A stretch of DNA of 64,000 nt from Oceanobacter kriegii DSM 6294 (GCF_000422845.1 NZ_KE383931.1:1-64000), one strand, 5' to 3'; counted from the first letter of the stretch, positions 1-8,408 are shown. Program-made: numbers and translations. The notes: generated from the sequence alone by a model not told the origin.

Positions 1-93
1 AAACAGTATATTGATCGCTTCTACAACAGAACTCGTCTGCACTCTGGCTTGGGATACATGAGTCCGTTAGAGTACGAGGCGATAAATGGATAA
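1..93 (+). CDS. IS3-family transposase (OrfB), C-terminal fragment
   Basis: Only the C-terminus is present. It reads YNRTRLHSGLGYMSPLEYE and ends at a TAA at 91-93. This tail, with FYN...R.H..LGY.SP..YE, follows the final catalytic glutamate region of the DDE (rve) integrase domain in IS3-family OrfB transposases. The start lies outside the window, so the catalytic D, D and E residues cannot be checked. It is a partial gene because of the window edge, not necessarily a broken one. Confidence 0.85.
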   Translation, partial: KQYIDRFYNRTRLHSGLGYMSPLEYEAING

Positions 94-128
94 CTGCAAT
101 GTGTCCGGAAAAGCGGGTGAGGATCACA
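1..128 (+). mobile_element. right end of an IS3-family insertion sequence
   Basis: The window opens inside an IS3-family element. It holds the last 31 codons of the transposase and a probable right terminal inverted repeat at 102-128, which reads TGTCCGGAAAAG... and ends in the CA expected of this family. IS3-group ends commonly carry a TTTCCGGACA core on the opposite strand, as here. The left end lies outside the window, so neither the target duplication nor completeness can be judged. It adjoins an integron-cassette-like region (315-1079), a typical landing place for such elements. Confidence 0.75.
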
Positions 129-311
129 GAACACAGGAAGCTAAGTTTGTTAAGTGGAAGCATCAGTGAAGATGAAATCATATGCACCGAAAGTGAAGTT
201 CTAAGTGGTGAAAAGTACAAAAAAGTTAGTGGGTTCAAAAAGTATCCTGACCAGCCGCTATCAGAACACATTAAAACTACTCAGCGTGGCAAAAGTGGCC
301 ATATTAAGTAA
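129..311 (+). pseudogene. possible 3' remnant of a cassette ORF cut by the IS
   Basis: The frame stays open from the IS end to the TAA at 309-311, four bases before the attC-like site at 315. It encodes about 60 hydrophilic residues containing EKYKKVSGFKKYPDQPLSEH. A stop codon abutting an attC is the usual layout of an integron gene cassette. I therefore read this as the tail of a cassette gene whose 5' end was displaced by the insertion. An in-frame ATG at 99 lies within the IS end and is unlikely to be a native start. I recognise no family. Confidence 0.35.
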
Positions 312-314
312 CTC

Positions 315-425
315 ACATAACAATACGTGCCAGCGGACAATTTATTCCACGGCTCAATTTTTTGTTGGCCGCTACGCTAGCACAAAACGCCACGCCAAAA
401 ATTGCGCATGCACTCGGCGCTAGCT
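315..425 (+). repeat. attC-like integron recombination site (long form)
   Basis: The left half begins ACATAACAATACG (a relaxed RYYYAAC box at 315-321) and continues GTGCCAGCGGACAATTT at 327-343. The right half AAATTGCGCATGCAC at 399-413 is its imperfect reverse complement with unpaired bases on one arm, as in attC hairpins. The right box GGCGCTAGCT (416-425) differs by one base from the usual GGCGTTAGCT. A length of 111 bp fits chromosomal-integron attC sites. The altered right box suggests it may be weakened. Confidence 0.6.
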
Positions 426-445
426 CGTTACCGGATTCCACACAT

Positions 446-985
446 ATGTTTTTAGACCTTAATGCCGTCGATTCTCAGATGAAGCTCGTATACGAGCTGG
501 TCGAGGATCTAAAGAAAAATCCAGAACGCATCAGATTGGTTCAGGCGCTGACACTTGATTCAAATAGACCACGCTCGGGACTCAAAGGCTCGCATGGCCT
601 TTTTGGTTCCCCGGAGTGGTGGGCAACTATCAAAAGTGAGTTTGAGAAAAACGATGACTTTTTGGCGAAGGTGAAACGTTTGATAAAAAAGCCGATAAAA
701 ACCAAAATCATATCTGGAGTCATAGATGAAACTTATTTTGCTGGTCAGGATGCACGCTGGGGAGATCAGGTAAATAGCTTTGTTTTAAAACTTGAGGACG
801 GAACAACTGTTACTGAAAGTATTTACCCAAAACTCAAAAGCGACAGAAAATTATTTCGCCCTGGTGCAAGAGTGCTTATTGCATATGTTTTCGACGAAGG
901 GAAGGCACGAAAAGCTGATGGTAGTGCTACATATTCAAAGACCGTTTTGGAGATGGCGGTTTCAACAAGGCCGATCACAACATGA
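446..985 (+). CDS. hypothetical protein, probable integron cassette gene
   Basis: A 179-residue soluble protein of unknown function. I start it at the ATG at 446, 21 bases after the attC-like site. An upstream in-frame ATG at 362 lies inside that site and would translate palindrome sequence. The N-terminal half is charged and helical. The C-terminal part (TKIISGVIDETYFAG, then FRPGARVLIAYVFDEG) looks like a small beta-rich fold. There is no signal peptide or membrane segment. Flanking attC-like sites at 315-425 and 1003-1079 make it a single-gene cassette candidate. Its A+T-richer composition compared with genes to the right agrees with transfer. Confidence 0.6.
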   Translation: MFLDLNAVDSQMKLVYELVEDLKKNPERIRLVQALTLDSNRPRSGLKGSHGLFGSPEWWATIKSEFEKNDDFLAKVKRLIKKPIKTKIISGVIDETYFAGQDARWGDQVNSFVLKLEDGTTVTESIYPKLKSDRKLFRPGARVLIAYVFDEGKARKADGSATYSKTVLEMAVSTRPITT

Positions 986-1002
986 GAAATTCGTTTCCAT
1001 CA

Positions 1003-1079
1003 CGGACCACCCCTTAGGTTAAGAGGGACTGGCTTCCGGTATGCCGCCTCCAGCCAGCCCTTCAACTCCAACGTTAATA
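1003..1079 (+). repeat. second attC-like palindrome (decayed, VCR-like)
   Basis: GTTAAGAGGGACTGGCT (1018-1034) pairs with AGCCAGCCCTTCAAC (1052-1066) with one extra unpaired A on the left arm. An inner GC-rich loop lies between them, and a right core-like ACGTTAATA ends at 1079. AAGAGGGACTG on the left and CCAGCCC on the right recall Vibrio-type attC sites. I cannot find a good left outer box, so the site may be inactive. A plain terminator is less likely because no T-run follows. Confidence 0.45.
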
Positions 1080-1084
1080 ACTCA

Positions 1085-1483
1085 ATGTCAAAACGAATCC
1101 TTATCTACACCACCGCCTGCGTGATCACCATCGTTCTGGGGCTATCCACCCGCTCCCCTGCGCTGGATTTACCCCAGTTTTTCCATGTTTACGTGGGTGA
1201 CTTTCTTTGGGCAGTGATGGTGTATTTTGGCGTTTGTCTGATTACCCCGAATTGGAAATTCCGCAGTCAGGTTGCAGCAGCCTTGCTATTTTCCTATGGG
1301 ATTGAATTCTCGCAGTTTTACCACGCTGACTGGATCGACAGCATTCGCGCCACCACCATCGGCGGTCTGGTACTGGGGTTTGGCTTTCGTGTCAGCGATC
1401 TGGTGGCCTATACACTGGGAATCGGGGTTGGCACTCTGATTAATCGTTATGTGTTTTTAAGATTATTGCGGATCAAAAGGTAA
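1085..1483 (+). CDS. DUF2809 family small membrane protein
   Basis: 132 residues with four or five hydrophobic segments and the conserved pattern of DUF2809 proteins: FHVYVGDFLWAVMVYF, then EFSQFYHADWIDSIR, then AYTLGIGVGTLI near the end. Function is unknown in the family; the proteins are inner-membrane. The ATG lies six bases after the second attC-like palindrome. It may therefore be the last cassette of an array or the first chromosomal gene beyond it; no further attC-like site follows. Family assignment is firm, function is not. Confidence 0.8.
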   Translation: MSKRILIYTTACVITIVLGLSTRSPALDLPQFFHVYVGDFLWAVMVYFGVCLITPNWKFRSQVAAALLFSYGIEFSQFYHADWIDSIRATTIGGLVLGFGFRVSDLVAYTLGIGVGTLINRYVFLRLLRIKR

Positions 1484-1489
1484 GCCGGT

Positions 1490-1711
1490 CTAGCCAAAGT
1501 CATAAGACTCAAGCGTGGCCGCCTCTTTTTCCGCCCGAGCAATTGTCGCCTGCTTTACAAACTCGTAAGGCAAATCCGGATTATCTTCCATCATTTCGCC
1601 AATTTTGGCCCAATGCTCAATCTGTTTTGGTGCCGAACGATTAAGCGCCTTTCCCATAATGGTCGCTTTTTCAATCAACGCCTGATCCAGTCTTACACTG
1701 ACTATTGCCAA
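1490..1711 (-). CDS. ParD-like antitoxin family protein
   Basis: A small helical protein with an N-terminal AIVSVRLDQ strand and a helix-turn-helix-like stretch (ALIEKATIMGKALNRSAPKQIEHWAKIG), matching the ParD-like antitoxin family (PF11903 type). These bind DNA as ribbon-helix-helix dimers and usually neutralise a ParE or RelE toxin. No ATG exists in the frame. I prefer the TTG at 1711, which gives the family's usual M-A-I-V start; a TTG at 1753 would add 14 residues. No toxin gene is visible on either side, so it is an orphan. Its position beside cassette-like sites fits toxin-antitoxin cargo of integrons. Confidence 0.65.
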   Translation of the reverse strand: MAIVSVRLDQALIEKATIMGKALNRSAPKQIEHWAKIGEMMEDNPDLPYEFVKQATIARAEKEAATLESYDFG

Positions 1712-1864
1712 GGTATTTTGCCTGCGTACATCAAGGTGAATAAACGGTAGCAATGCGCCACAATTGCAGCAATCCCAAACAGGTCACACACTCCCAGAAC
1801 CAACCTAAAATAACAACTGTCTGACACAGCGAATCAGTAATACCTGAAGAATCAGGAGGTCTGT

Positions 1865-2608
1865 ATGCCCCATCAATCTCACACCGTGCTGGCGTTTGAT
1901 GTTTACGGCACACTCATTGATACCCGTGGTGTAACCAATCTGATGGCCCACGCCATTGGTGATCTCGCTCCGGCTTTGGCCGACAGCTGGCGACAGAAGC
2001 AGCTGGAATACAGCTTCCGTCGTGGTCTGATGCAAAACTATGCGCCGTTTTCTGTGGTCACCGAGCAAGCGTTGGAGTTTTGTATTCAGCAATTCAAGCT
2101 GGATGTTCCAGTCGACACACGTAGCGCTTGGCTCGATGCCTACAACAAGCTACCTGCCTTTGAAGATGCCCTGCCCGCACTGCGCCGACTGAGCGATTCC
2201 GATGCACGGTTATTTGCCTTCTCTAACGGCCAGCAGGCAGATGTAACCAAACTACTGGAGCAAGCCGAGCTACTGGATTTCTTCGAAGGGGTTGTCAGCG
2301 TCGATGACTTACGCTCGTTCAAACCCAACCCCGGCGTCTATGCCCATTTTATGCGTGAGGCGGGCAGTCAGGCGCAGCAGAGCTGGCTGATCTCGGGTAA
2401 CCCGTTTGATGTGATCGGCGCCAAATCTGCGGGCATGCGAGGGGCATGGGTTAAACGCAACCCGGATGCGGTGTTTGACCCTTGGGGCATTGAGCCGGAT
2501 TTGGTGATTAATAACCTGGATGAGCTGGCGCAGAAAAACGCGCTTGCGGTACAAGCCAAGCAGCTGGACGCGCCGCACCATCAACTGGGAGACAAGCGGT
2601 TGGTTTGA
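1865..2608 (+). CDS. HAD-superfamily hydrolase, (S)-2-haloacid dehalogenase type
   Basis: 247 residues with all haloacid dehalogenase type II motifs: FDVYGTL with nucleophile Asp12, FSNG (motif II serine), SFKPNP (motif III lysine) and SGNPFDVIGAKSAGM (motif IV acids and binding loop). Family members hydrolyse short 2-haloacids through an aspartyl-ester intermediate in the cytosol. The exact substrate cannot be read from sequence and some relatives are general phosphatases. A ribosome site (AGGAGGT) precedes the ATG by a few bases. It is a single gene, divergent from the antitoxin and followed by repeats. Confidence 0.85.
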   Translation: MPHQSHTVLAFDVYGTLIDTRGVTNLMAHAIGDLAPALADSWRQKQLEYSFRRGLMQNYAPFSVVTEQALEFCIQQFKLDVPVDTRSAWLDAYNKLPAFEDALPALRRLSDSDARLFAFSNGQQADVTKLLEQAELLDFFEGVVSVDDLRSFKPNPGVYAHFMREAGSQAQQSWLISGNPFDVIGAKSAGMRGAWVKRNPDAVFDPWGIEPDLVINNLDELAQKNALAVQAKQLDAPHHQLGDKRLV

Positions 2609-2614
2609 TTGAGG

Positions 2615-2960
2615 TTTCCGGTGCGCAGTGCGCACCCTACATAACGGTTTGATTTGAACTGGTGGGAGGTAGCTTGCTGCCGATGTACTCAAAACATCGT
2701 GAGCAAGCTCACTCCCACAGCCTCCCTACGAGTCGCCAAATAATTTTCCAGAGGCCTTTCGACTGGCGGACTGTAGGTTGGATAAACGAGCGCAGCAAGT
2801 GCCATCCAACACACTGCGCCAGTGAGCACACCACGTCAGATGGCAGCCGCTTCGCGCCTTTATCTGACCTACAAATATTTTCCCGAACCATGCTCTGGGA
2901 ATCTCACGACGGCTCATCAGGAAGCATGCTCACACATAGGATGTGAGCTTGCGCCCATCA
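2615..2960. repeat. cluster of short palindromic repeats
   Basis: The 364-base gap after the dehalogenase holds no gene. It contains GGTGCGCAGTGCGCACC (about 2620-2637), then GGGAGGTAGCTTGCTGCCGA facing GAGCAAGCTCACTCCCACA (2665-2717), then GGTTGGATAAACGAGCGCAG...TGCCATCCAACA (2773-2812), and a TCAGGAAGC...GATGTGAGCTTGCGC unit (about 2918-2957). The same units recur near 8.6, 25.7, 37.5 and 51.5 kb, so these are dispersed REP-like elements. Confidence 0.75.
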
Positions 2961-2972
2961 AACTCGCTTGGC

Positions 2973-4079
2973 TTAGCCCTTCGTCAAGCACCCCAGCATG
3001 GCGGCTTCAATGGCTTGCCAATCCAGCTCTCGCGGACTGATGATTTCAATACGGCTGTCACGGCGGTAGGCGACTTTGTCGAAATCATATTCGTTGTTTA
3101 CGCGGTTGTAGAACACCCAATCGCGGCCGATTCTGATCACGCCTTTGATGCGGCTGATGCCTTCAATATTGTTTAGAATTTCTTCCAGCGCCCAGTAATC
3201 GAAGCAGTCTTCGCGGTGGAATATCCAGCCGCAGCTGTGCAAGCCACTGCCGTTACCGGTTTTGCAAATGGGCTTGCCCGGTTCGGCGACGGCTTCCGGT
3301 TCCTGGCTATGAGAATGGTTGTGGGAATGGTGGTGACTGTTATGGCTATGAGAGTGATCGCAATGCTCATCACAGTGATGGTCATGTTTTTCGTGAGAAT
3401 GCCCATGATGGTCGCCATGACTGTGATTGTGCGTGTGGGCTTGCGAAAATTGCGATTTCAGCTCGCCGTTACGCACCAGGTCCAGCAATTCCAGGCTGAT
3501 ATTACCGCGGGTAATGCGACCAATATGCTGTTTGGGCGGGAACATTCTGTTCAGGCTTTCTTCCACCACGTCTACCTGTGCCGGGTCGGCCAAATCACAT
3601 TTATTGATCAGCACTACATCGGCCAGATTGAGCTGGTCGTGGAAAATCTCGCTGCCGACCACTTCTTCCAGCCCCAGTGAGCGCGGGTCAAGCAAACAGA
3701 TGGTAGCGCGTAGGTCGAGCTTGTCCTTGAAAGCCGGCCCCATCAGGGTGTCGATGATGCCTTCAGGGTGACCTATGCCTGTTGGCTCAATAATCAAGCG
3801 ATCCGGTTTGGCCTGTTCAATCAGGGCTTTTACGGTTTTGTGAAGCGATGGCCCTAGCTCACAGCAAATGCAGCCACCCGCCAGCTCTTTTACATGCAAA
3901 CCGTCTTGGTCTGGCATCATTTCCTGATCGATACCGATCTGACCGAATTCATTCACCAGTACCGCCCAGCTTTCGCCGTCAGGCTTGTTTGCCAGCAACG
4001 AATTGATCGAGGTGGTTTTCCCTACACCCAGAAAGCCGGTGATGATATTGGTCGGGATGGCTGCTGCTTGTTCTCTCAT
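2973..4079 (-). CDS. CobW/COG0523 GTPase, His-rich metal chaperone
   Basis: 368 residues of the G3E GTPase family. Walker A is GFLGVGKT (15-22), the metal-binding CxCC motif is GGCICCE (Cys70, 72, 73), and LIIEPTGIGHPEG follows as switch region. The guanine-specificity NKCD motif comes next, then a very His-rich spacer (about 213-260) and the C-terminal CobW_C domain. Such proteins load Zn, Co or Fe into client enzymes using GTP hydrolysis. The CxCC plus His tract points to zinc handling or storage, often under Zur control. I see no obvious Zur box upstream and no partner in an operon. Metal identity is inferred. Confidence 0.85.
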   Translation of the reverse strand: MREQAAAIPTNIITGFLGVGKTTSINSLLANKPDGESWAVLVNEFGQIGIDQEMMPDQDGLHVKELAGGCICCELGPSLHKTVKALIEQAKPDRLIIEPTGIGHPEGIIDTLMGPAFKDKLDLRATICLLDPRSLGLEEVVGSEIFHDQLNLADVVLINKCDLADPAQVDVVEESLNRMFPPKQHIGRITRGNISLELLDLVRNGELKSQFSQAHTHNHSHGDHHGHSHEKHDHHCDEHCDHSHSHNSHHHSHNHSHSQEPEAVAEPGKPICKTGNGSGLHSCGWIFHREDCFDYWALEEILNNIEGISRIKGVIRIGRDWVFYNRVNNEYDFDKVAYRRDSRIEIISPRELDWQAIEAAMLGCLTKG

Positions 4080-4597
4080 AGTGGCTCTTTACTGGTTGCG
4101 AGATTGGCTGGCACTTCGGCCTGCGCCTGGGCTGAATGTTACAGTATGACAATTCAGTTCATGGCGAACGTAAAAGAGTTTTACAACAAGAGCGACGCCA
4201 CAGGCCAAACCGAAAATCCTCAAAACCACCAACAAAGCTGATGCCTGTCTAACAAATTGAAAAATATCGCATTTTCAGTCGAAACCAGCGTTGTATTTGT
4301 TTATTTTTTTGGATCAATCAAAGCACCCACCTACCCACAAGCGAACACGACGAGAGCTTCTGCACTTCTGTCGAGCACCAGGTGTTTTCGTGCCTATGTT
4401 TATTTAACAGTCTTTTATTGAACCATTGTTAATCTTATTTTGATTACATTGAGTCACATATCAATTACACATATTGACTTAACGTTACGCAGGCGCATAT
4501 TCCGCCGAAGGACTCGTATGAGCTCCGGGTTCCGTTTTTGAGCCGTTGTTTTCGGCGCCAAAGACGTACTGGAAATTTCAAACAAAAGGTGTGGAAT
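4080..4597. other. long AT-rich intergenic region, promoter of the lipoprotein gene
   Basis: No coding signal on either strand over 518 bases. The left part carries the divergent metal-chaperone promoter. A GTTGTAA 7-mer lies on the minus strand at 4180-4186; this is expected by chance but noted because of the Tus gene. The right half is AT-rich and must contain the promoter and leader of the lipoprotein gene. I cannot pick a convincing -35/-10 pair. Confidence 0.4.
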
Positions 4598-6751
4598 ATG
4601 TTGTCGTTTAATCCAGCCCGCTTGGGCTGTTTGATTGGCGTTTCAGCACTTGTTGCTGCTTGTGGCGGCGCGGGCAATGAAACTGCTTCGAATGAACAGG
4701 AATCAACCCAGGCGACTGTCGCCATGAACTACGATGTTGCAGCGCTGCTGAGCCAGAACATCGCGGGTAATGAAGCGTTGCGTACTGCAGCCGCCAATCA
4801 GATCCTGCGTGGTGAACTGAGCGCAACGGCTCTGTCTGGCAGCAACGCGGGCAATGTTGAAACCGTTACCTGGACCATCAACCTGGACGATGAAACTTTC
4901 GTCGCCAGCAGCAACCAGACGCTGGTGTTGTCTCCTGCCAACTACGATTTCGAATTGCTGATCACCGAAGGCAACCAGCAGTATGCCGGTTACAGCAATG
5001 AAACCATCATTGATGGCGAAAACACCCTTGAGATGACCATCAAGCCGATCATTGGTGACTTCCTGAGCGACGTAACCATCATCGACCGTCTGGCCTACTT
5101 CAAGTTTGCCTACTCTACCGACGAACTGGCTGTGGTTGCCGACCCGTCCATGGGTATTCAGGTAGATGGCGGCCTGGAACAGGTGTTCGGTATCAACCCG
5201 ACCACCGGCCTGAGCGAGACCTTTGTAAACCTGCCAGCCGGCGAACACACCATCGAACTGGCCCTGTATGACGGCGCTACTCAGGTGGGTAAATCTCTCG
5301 ATGCGCAGGAAGCCCAGACCGTAAACTACGGTACCGATCTGGCCATGGACATCGTGCCTCTGTACGGCGAAGTACAGTTTGAGCTGACGGAAAACGGTGG
5401 CGACGCCAACATTGCTGTGACGGTTCCAGCCGAAGTGATTGATGAAGTCGGCGGTGTAAACAACCTGACCGCCACTCTGGCATTGGTTGGCCCGAAAAAC
5501 CCGCTGCAAGAAAGCGAGCTGTACCTTGTTCAACAGGGTGATGGCAGCTACCTGGCGGAATTCGTTCTGAACGACCTGCAATACGACGACGTTAATGTAT
5601 CGGTTACCTTCACCGACACCACCACGTCCGACCAGATCGCCACCTGCAACAACAGCTGGACCCTGAACAACCTGAGCCAGACCTTCAACTGCGATATCAC
5701 CCTGATTCGTCGTGCGGTTGTTAGCGGCAACATTCTGGCTGTTGTCGGCATCAATGTTGAGAACGCAGCTGGCGCGCCTGTCAGCGGTGCCGTCATCACC
5801 AACGCAGCCGAAGACGTACTGGCAGTAACCAACAGTGGCACTTACGGCACCCAAGGCTACGCCAAGGTTTACCTGACGGCTGGTGAATACACTCTGACCG
5901 CTACTGATGAAGCCACTGGCGATCTGAAAACCGTTACTTTCACCGTTAACCCGCTGGACGTTGAAAACCTGACTCTGGTTCTGGAAACGCCACCACCAGT
6001 TGAGTTCTCATACGCCTTCAACAGCGGCAACTGGAGCTTTTTCGACGGCGCGGCTTACAACGTCACCGAGACCCAATTCAACATCTTCGAGAGCTCTGTT
6101 GGTGGTGGCAAGCGCGCTGAAATCACCGTACAGGCTGACGGTCAGATTACTTTCGACTGGAGCTGTAACATCACGGTTGCCGGTGACTACGGTTCACGCT
6201 GCTACTACCTGCTGGACGGCGTAAACACCACCCTGAGCGACACGGTTGGTTCCGCCAATGGCACCGTGACCATCGATGTAACCGCTGGTCAGGTACTGGG
6301 CCTGGGTAACTGGGGCGGTACTCAGTACTCTCGCCTGAGCGCCAGCTTCTCCAACATCGCCTTCGCGGAAGTTGAGCCGTTCTCCTACGCCTTTGACGGC
6401 GGCAACTGGACCTTCGCAGACAACGCCAGCTACACCGCGTCTGGCAGCTCTTTCTCTGTGTACGAAAGCGCCAATGGTGGCGGTCGTCGTGCAGAGCTGA
6501 CGGTACCTGCGGACGTTCAGCTGACCTTCAACTGGACTTGTTCTATCACGGTTGCCGGCGACTACGGTTCCAAGTGCTACATCAATGTTGATGGCGTACA
6601 AACCGTACTGAGCAGCGCAGTGGGTACCGTGACCGGCTCCGAGAGCATTGCGCTGTCTGCTGGCCAGGTTGTTGGCCTGGGCAACTGGGGTGGTACTCAG
6701 TACTCTCGCCTGACCGTAGCGTTCGACAGCGTGACCTTCAGCCCGCTGTAA
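4598..6751 (+). CDS. large surface lipoprotein with duplicated C-terminal domain
   Basis: 717 residues. The start at 4598 gives a clean lipoprotein signal (MLSFNPARLGCLIGV, then LVAAC with lipobox Cys) and has AAAGGTG upstream; the frame opens 20 codons earlier at 4538 without a signal peptide. After the signal come beta-rich segments. Two homologous domains of about 115 residues end the protein, one from about 486 and one from about 605. Each runs FSYAF..GNW through ITVAGDYGS.CY to LGNWGGTQYSRL. Two Cys per repeat could form a disulphide. Ig-like or carboxypeptidase-regulatory-like folds precede them (SGAVITNAAEDVLAVT). It is probably outer-membrane anchored; function and ligand are unknown. 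Confidence 0.75.
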   Translation: MLSFNPARLGCLIGVSALVAACGGAGNETASNEQESTQATVAMNYDVAALLSQNIAGNEALRTAAANQILRGELSATALSGSNAGNVETVTWTINLDDETFVASSNQTLVLSPANYDFELLITEGNQQYAGYSNETIIDGENTLEMTIKPIIGDFLSDVTIIDRLAYFKFAYSTDELAVVADPSMGIQVDGGLEQVFGINPTTGLSETFVNLPAGEHTIELALYDGATQVGKSLDAQEAQTVNYGTDLAMDIVPLYGEVQFELTENGGDANIAVTVPAEVIDEVGGVNNLTATLALVGPKNPLQESELYLVQQGDGSYLAEFVLNDLQYDDVNVSVTFTDTTTSDQIATCNNSWTLNNLSQTFNCDITLIRRAVVSGNILAVVGINVENAAGAPVSGAVITNAAEDVLAVTNSGTYGTQGYAKVYLTAGEYTLTATDEATGDLKTVTFTVNPLDVENLTLVLETPPPVEFSYAFNSGNWSFFDGAAYNVTETQFNIFESSVGGGKRAEITVQADGQITFDWSCNITVAGDYGSRCYYLLDGVNTTLSDTVGSANGTVTIDVTAGQVLGLGNWGGTQYSRLSASFSNIAFAEVEPFSYAFDGGNWTFADNASYTASGSSFSVYESANGGGRRAELTVPADVQLTFNWTCSITVAGDYGSKCYINVDGVQTVLSSAVGTVTGSESIALSAGQVVGLGNWGGTQYSRLTVAFDSVTFSPL

Positions 6752-6816
6752 TAGCGACTGAACAGACCCGCATGGAGCTGTCTGTATAAAGCTCTATGTA
6801 TAAAGCTGTCTGCAAA

Positions 6817-6854
6817 AAACAAAGACCCCGGCATATGCCGGGGTCTTTGTTTTC
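6817..6854 (+). terminator. Rho-independent terminator after the lipoprotein gene
   Basis: A perfect hairpin AAAGACCCCGGC/GCCGGGGTCTTT is followed by GTTTTC, and an A-rich left flank makes it bidirectional. It lies 65 bases after the lipoprotein stop and about 50 bases beyond the 3' end of the convergent DUF3360 gene, so it can serve both. Confidence 0.85.
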
Positions 6855-6905
6855 AAGATCTCTGTTTTCAAGGTGCTTATTTTCAGGGGCTTTGTTCTCA
6901 GGGGA

Positions 6906-8408
6906 TTACCCGGCAAGCGTCCGGAACGACTCCATCAATGCCGGAATGCCCGGAAACATGCCAATCATCGCCATCACGGTACACAGCACCACAAACGTGA
7001 TGCCAGGAATAATCCAGCGACCGGTATGACCCAACTCCTTGCCCCGCTCTTTGCAGCCAATCAGGCCCAAATTGTCGAGCACCATGGTCAACGACCAACC
7101 AAATACCGGGTTCACCAACGCCGACGAGAAAATCACAATCGCAGCGGATTGAGTGGTTTTGCCTTCCCGGGTCATCTGCATGCCCGCTTCCAGCAATGGC
7201 AGGAACACGCCAACAATCAACGCCACGCTCAGTACCGGCTGCCAAATCGCCAGATCCATTGGGTAACCCCAAATAGCCGCCACTACGCACAGTAAACCGG
7301 TCAAAATAGCACCCGCTGGAATCGGACGCTTGGCAATTGCCGCCGGCACAATATATGTCCCCCAGGAAGACGACAGGTTACCGCCGCCCAGCAAGCTGCC
7401 TACCGCCTGACGAGCGGAGGTCGACAGCATGGTGTCGTCGATGTTCATCAGCACCTTGTCGGTCTTTTTCGGGTAGCTCAACTCCTGAAACACCCGGTGA
7501 CCCAGAAAGTCCGGTGACCACATGGCTACTGCCAGCACCGCAAACGGCGCTACCGCAATAAAATGCTCCAACCCCGGCAAACCCAGTTGCCAACCGGTGT
7601 TTTCACCCCACCAATAGGTCGGATCAAGGTTCGGAATGCCCGGCTCGGTTTTGAACTCAAATGGCGCACCCAAGGCCAGTGCTACCACAGCGGCAAACAC
7701 AGAACCCAGTGGAATAGCCAGCCAGCGCATCTGAATGTGCTCCAGCCAGGCGTACATAATGATGGTGCCGATGATCACCACGAAGGCTATGTAGGCCATG
7801 TCGAAACTCTCCGCCCAGGCAAACAGCTTTGCCACCTGCCCGGTGACGCCGATAAAGCCCAGATACAAGAGCAGGCCGCCACAAACACCCTTGCTGGTGA
7901 GCTTGGCCAACAGGCTGCCGCCTTTGGTGATCCCCAAAATAAAACCGAACACACCAATCATTAAGCCCAGTGCCATCGGGTGTCCGCCCGAAGCCACAAT
8001 CAATGGAATCAAGGGAATCAGCGGACCATGAGTACCGGCCAAGTTGCTGGTTGGGTTCAGAAAGCCGGAAACCAACACCACGAACAGAATCGCGGCGATC
8101 AGCATTTCAAAACGGGCGTTTTCAATCACAAACTCGGGCGACAAGCCCAGTGGCATGGCAAACGCTCCCACCACAGCTGCCACCATAACGATTTTGCCAA
8201 TGGTCGCTGCCATGGCGGGCACCCAGTCTTCGATTTCGAAACGATAATCCCGAAACGGCAAGTTCGGACGCCAGCGTTTGGGGTCCATTACCTGAAGTTC
8301 GTGTTCCAGATATTCCGAGCGCGTTGCGAATTCAGAACGCGGCTTTCGGTTTCTGTTGTAAGCGCTTTCGGAAGAGGTTTGATATGAGGTTTTATTATTA
8401 TCTTTCAT
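6906..8408 (-). CDS. DUF3360 family multi-span membrane transporter-like protein
   Basis: About 500 residues. A hydrophilic N-terminus of some 70 residues contains the family signature EYLEHELQVMDPKRWRPNLPF in part and FRDYRFEIEDWVPA. About ten to twelve membrane segments follow, with glycine-rich loops NLAGTHGPLIPLIPL and GGHPMALGLMIGVFG, typical of DUF3360. The fold resembles SLC26/NCS2-type permeases, but no substrate is established to my knowledge. I chose the ATG at 8408 over the GTG two codons upstream. It is a single gene, and its terminator is shared with the convergent lipoprotein gene. Confidence 0.8.
   Translation of the reverse strand: MKDNNKTSYQTSSESAYNRNRKPRSEFATRSEYLEHELQVMDPKRWRPNLPFRDYRFEIEDWVPAMAATIGKIVMVAAVVGAFAMPLGLSPEFVIENARFEMLIAAILFVVLVSGFLNPTSNLAGTHGPLIPLIPLIVASGGHPMALGLMIGVFGFILGITKGGSLLAKLTSKGVCGGLLLYLGFIGVTGQVAKLFAWAESFDMAYIAFVVIIGTIIMYAWLEHIQMRWLAIPLGSVFAAVVALALGAPFEFKTEPGIPNLDPTYWWGENTGWQLGLPGLEHFIAVAPFAVLAVAMWSPDFLGHRVFQELSYPKKTDKVLMNIDDTMLSTSARQAVGSLLGGGNLSSSWGTYIVPAAIAKRPIPAGAILTGLLCVVAAIWGYPMDLAIWQPVLSVALIVGVFLPLLEAGMQMTREGKTTQSAAIVIFSSALVNPVFGWSLTMVLDNLGLIGCKERGKELGHTGRWIIPGITFVVLCTVMAMIGMFPGIPALMESFRTLAG

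Noticed and set aside
362-445. N-terminal extension of the cassette gene from ATG 362
   Set aside because: These 28 codons lie inside the attC-like palindrome and precede a better placed ATG at 446.
4703-5854. 383-residue frame antisense to the lipoprotein gene
   Set aside because: Low-complexity Val/Gly/Gln composition, no start signal, and the plus-strand frame has a clear lipobox and internal repeats.
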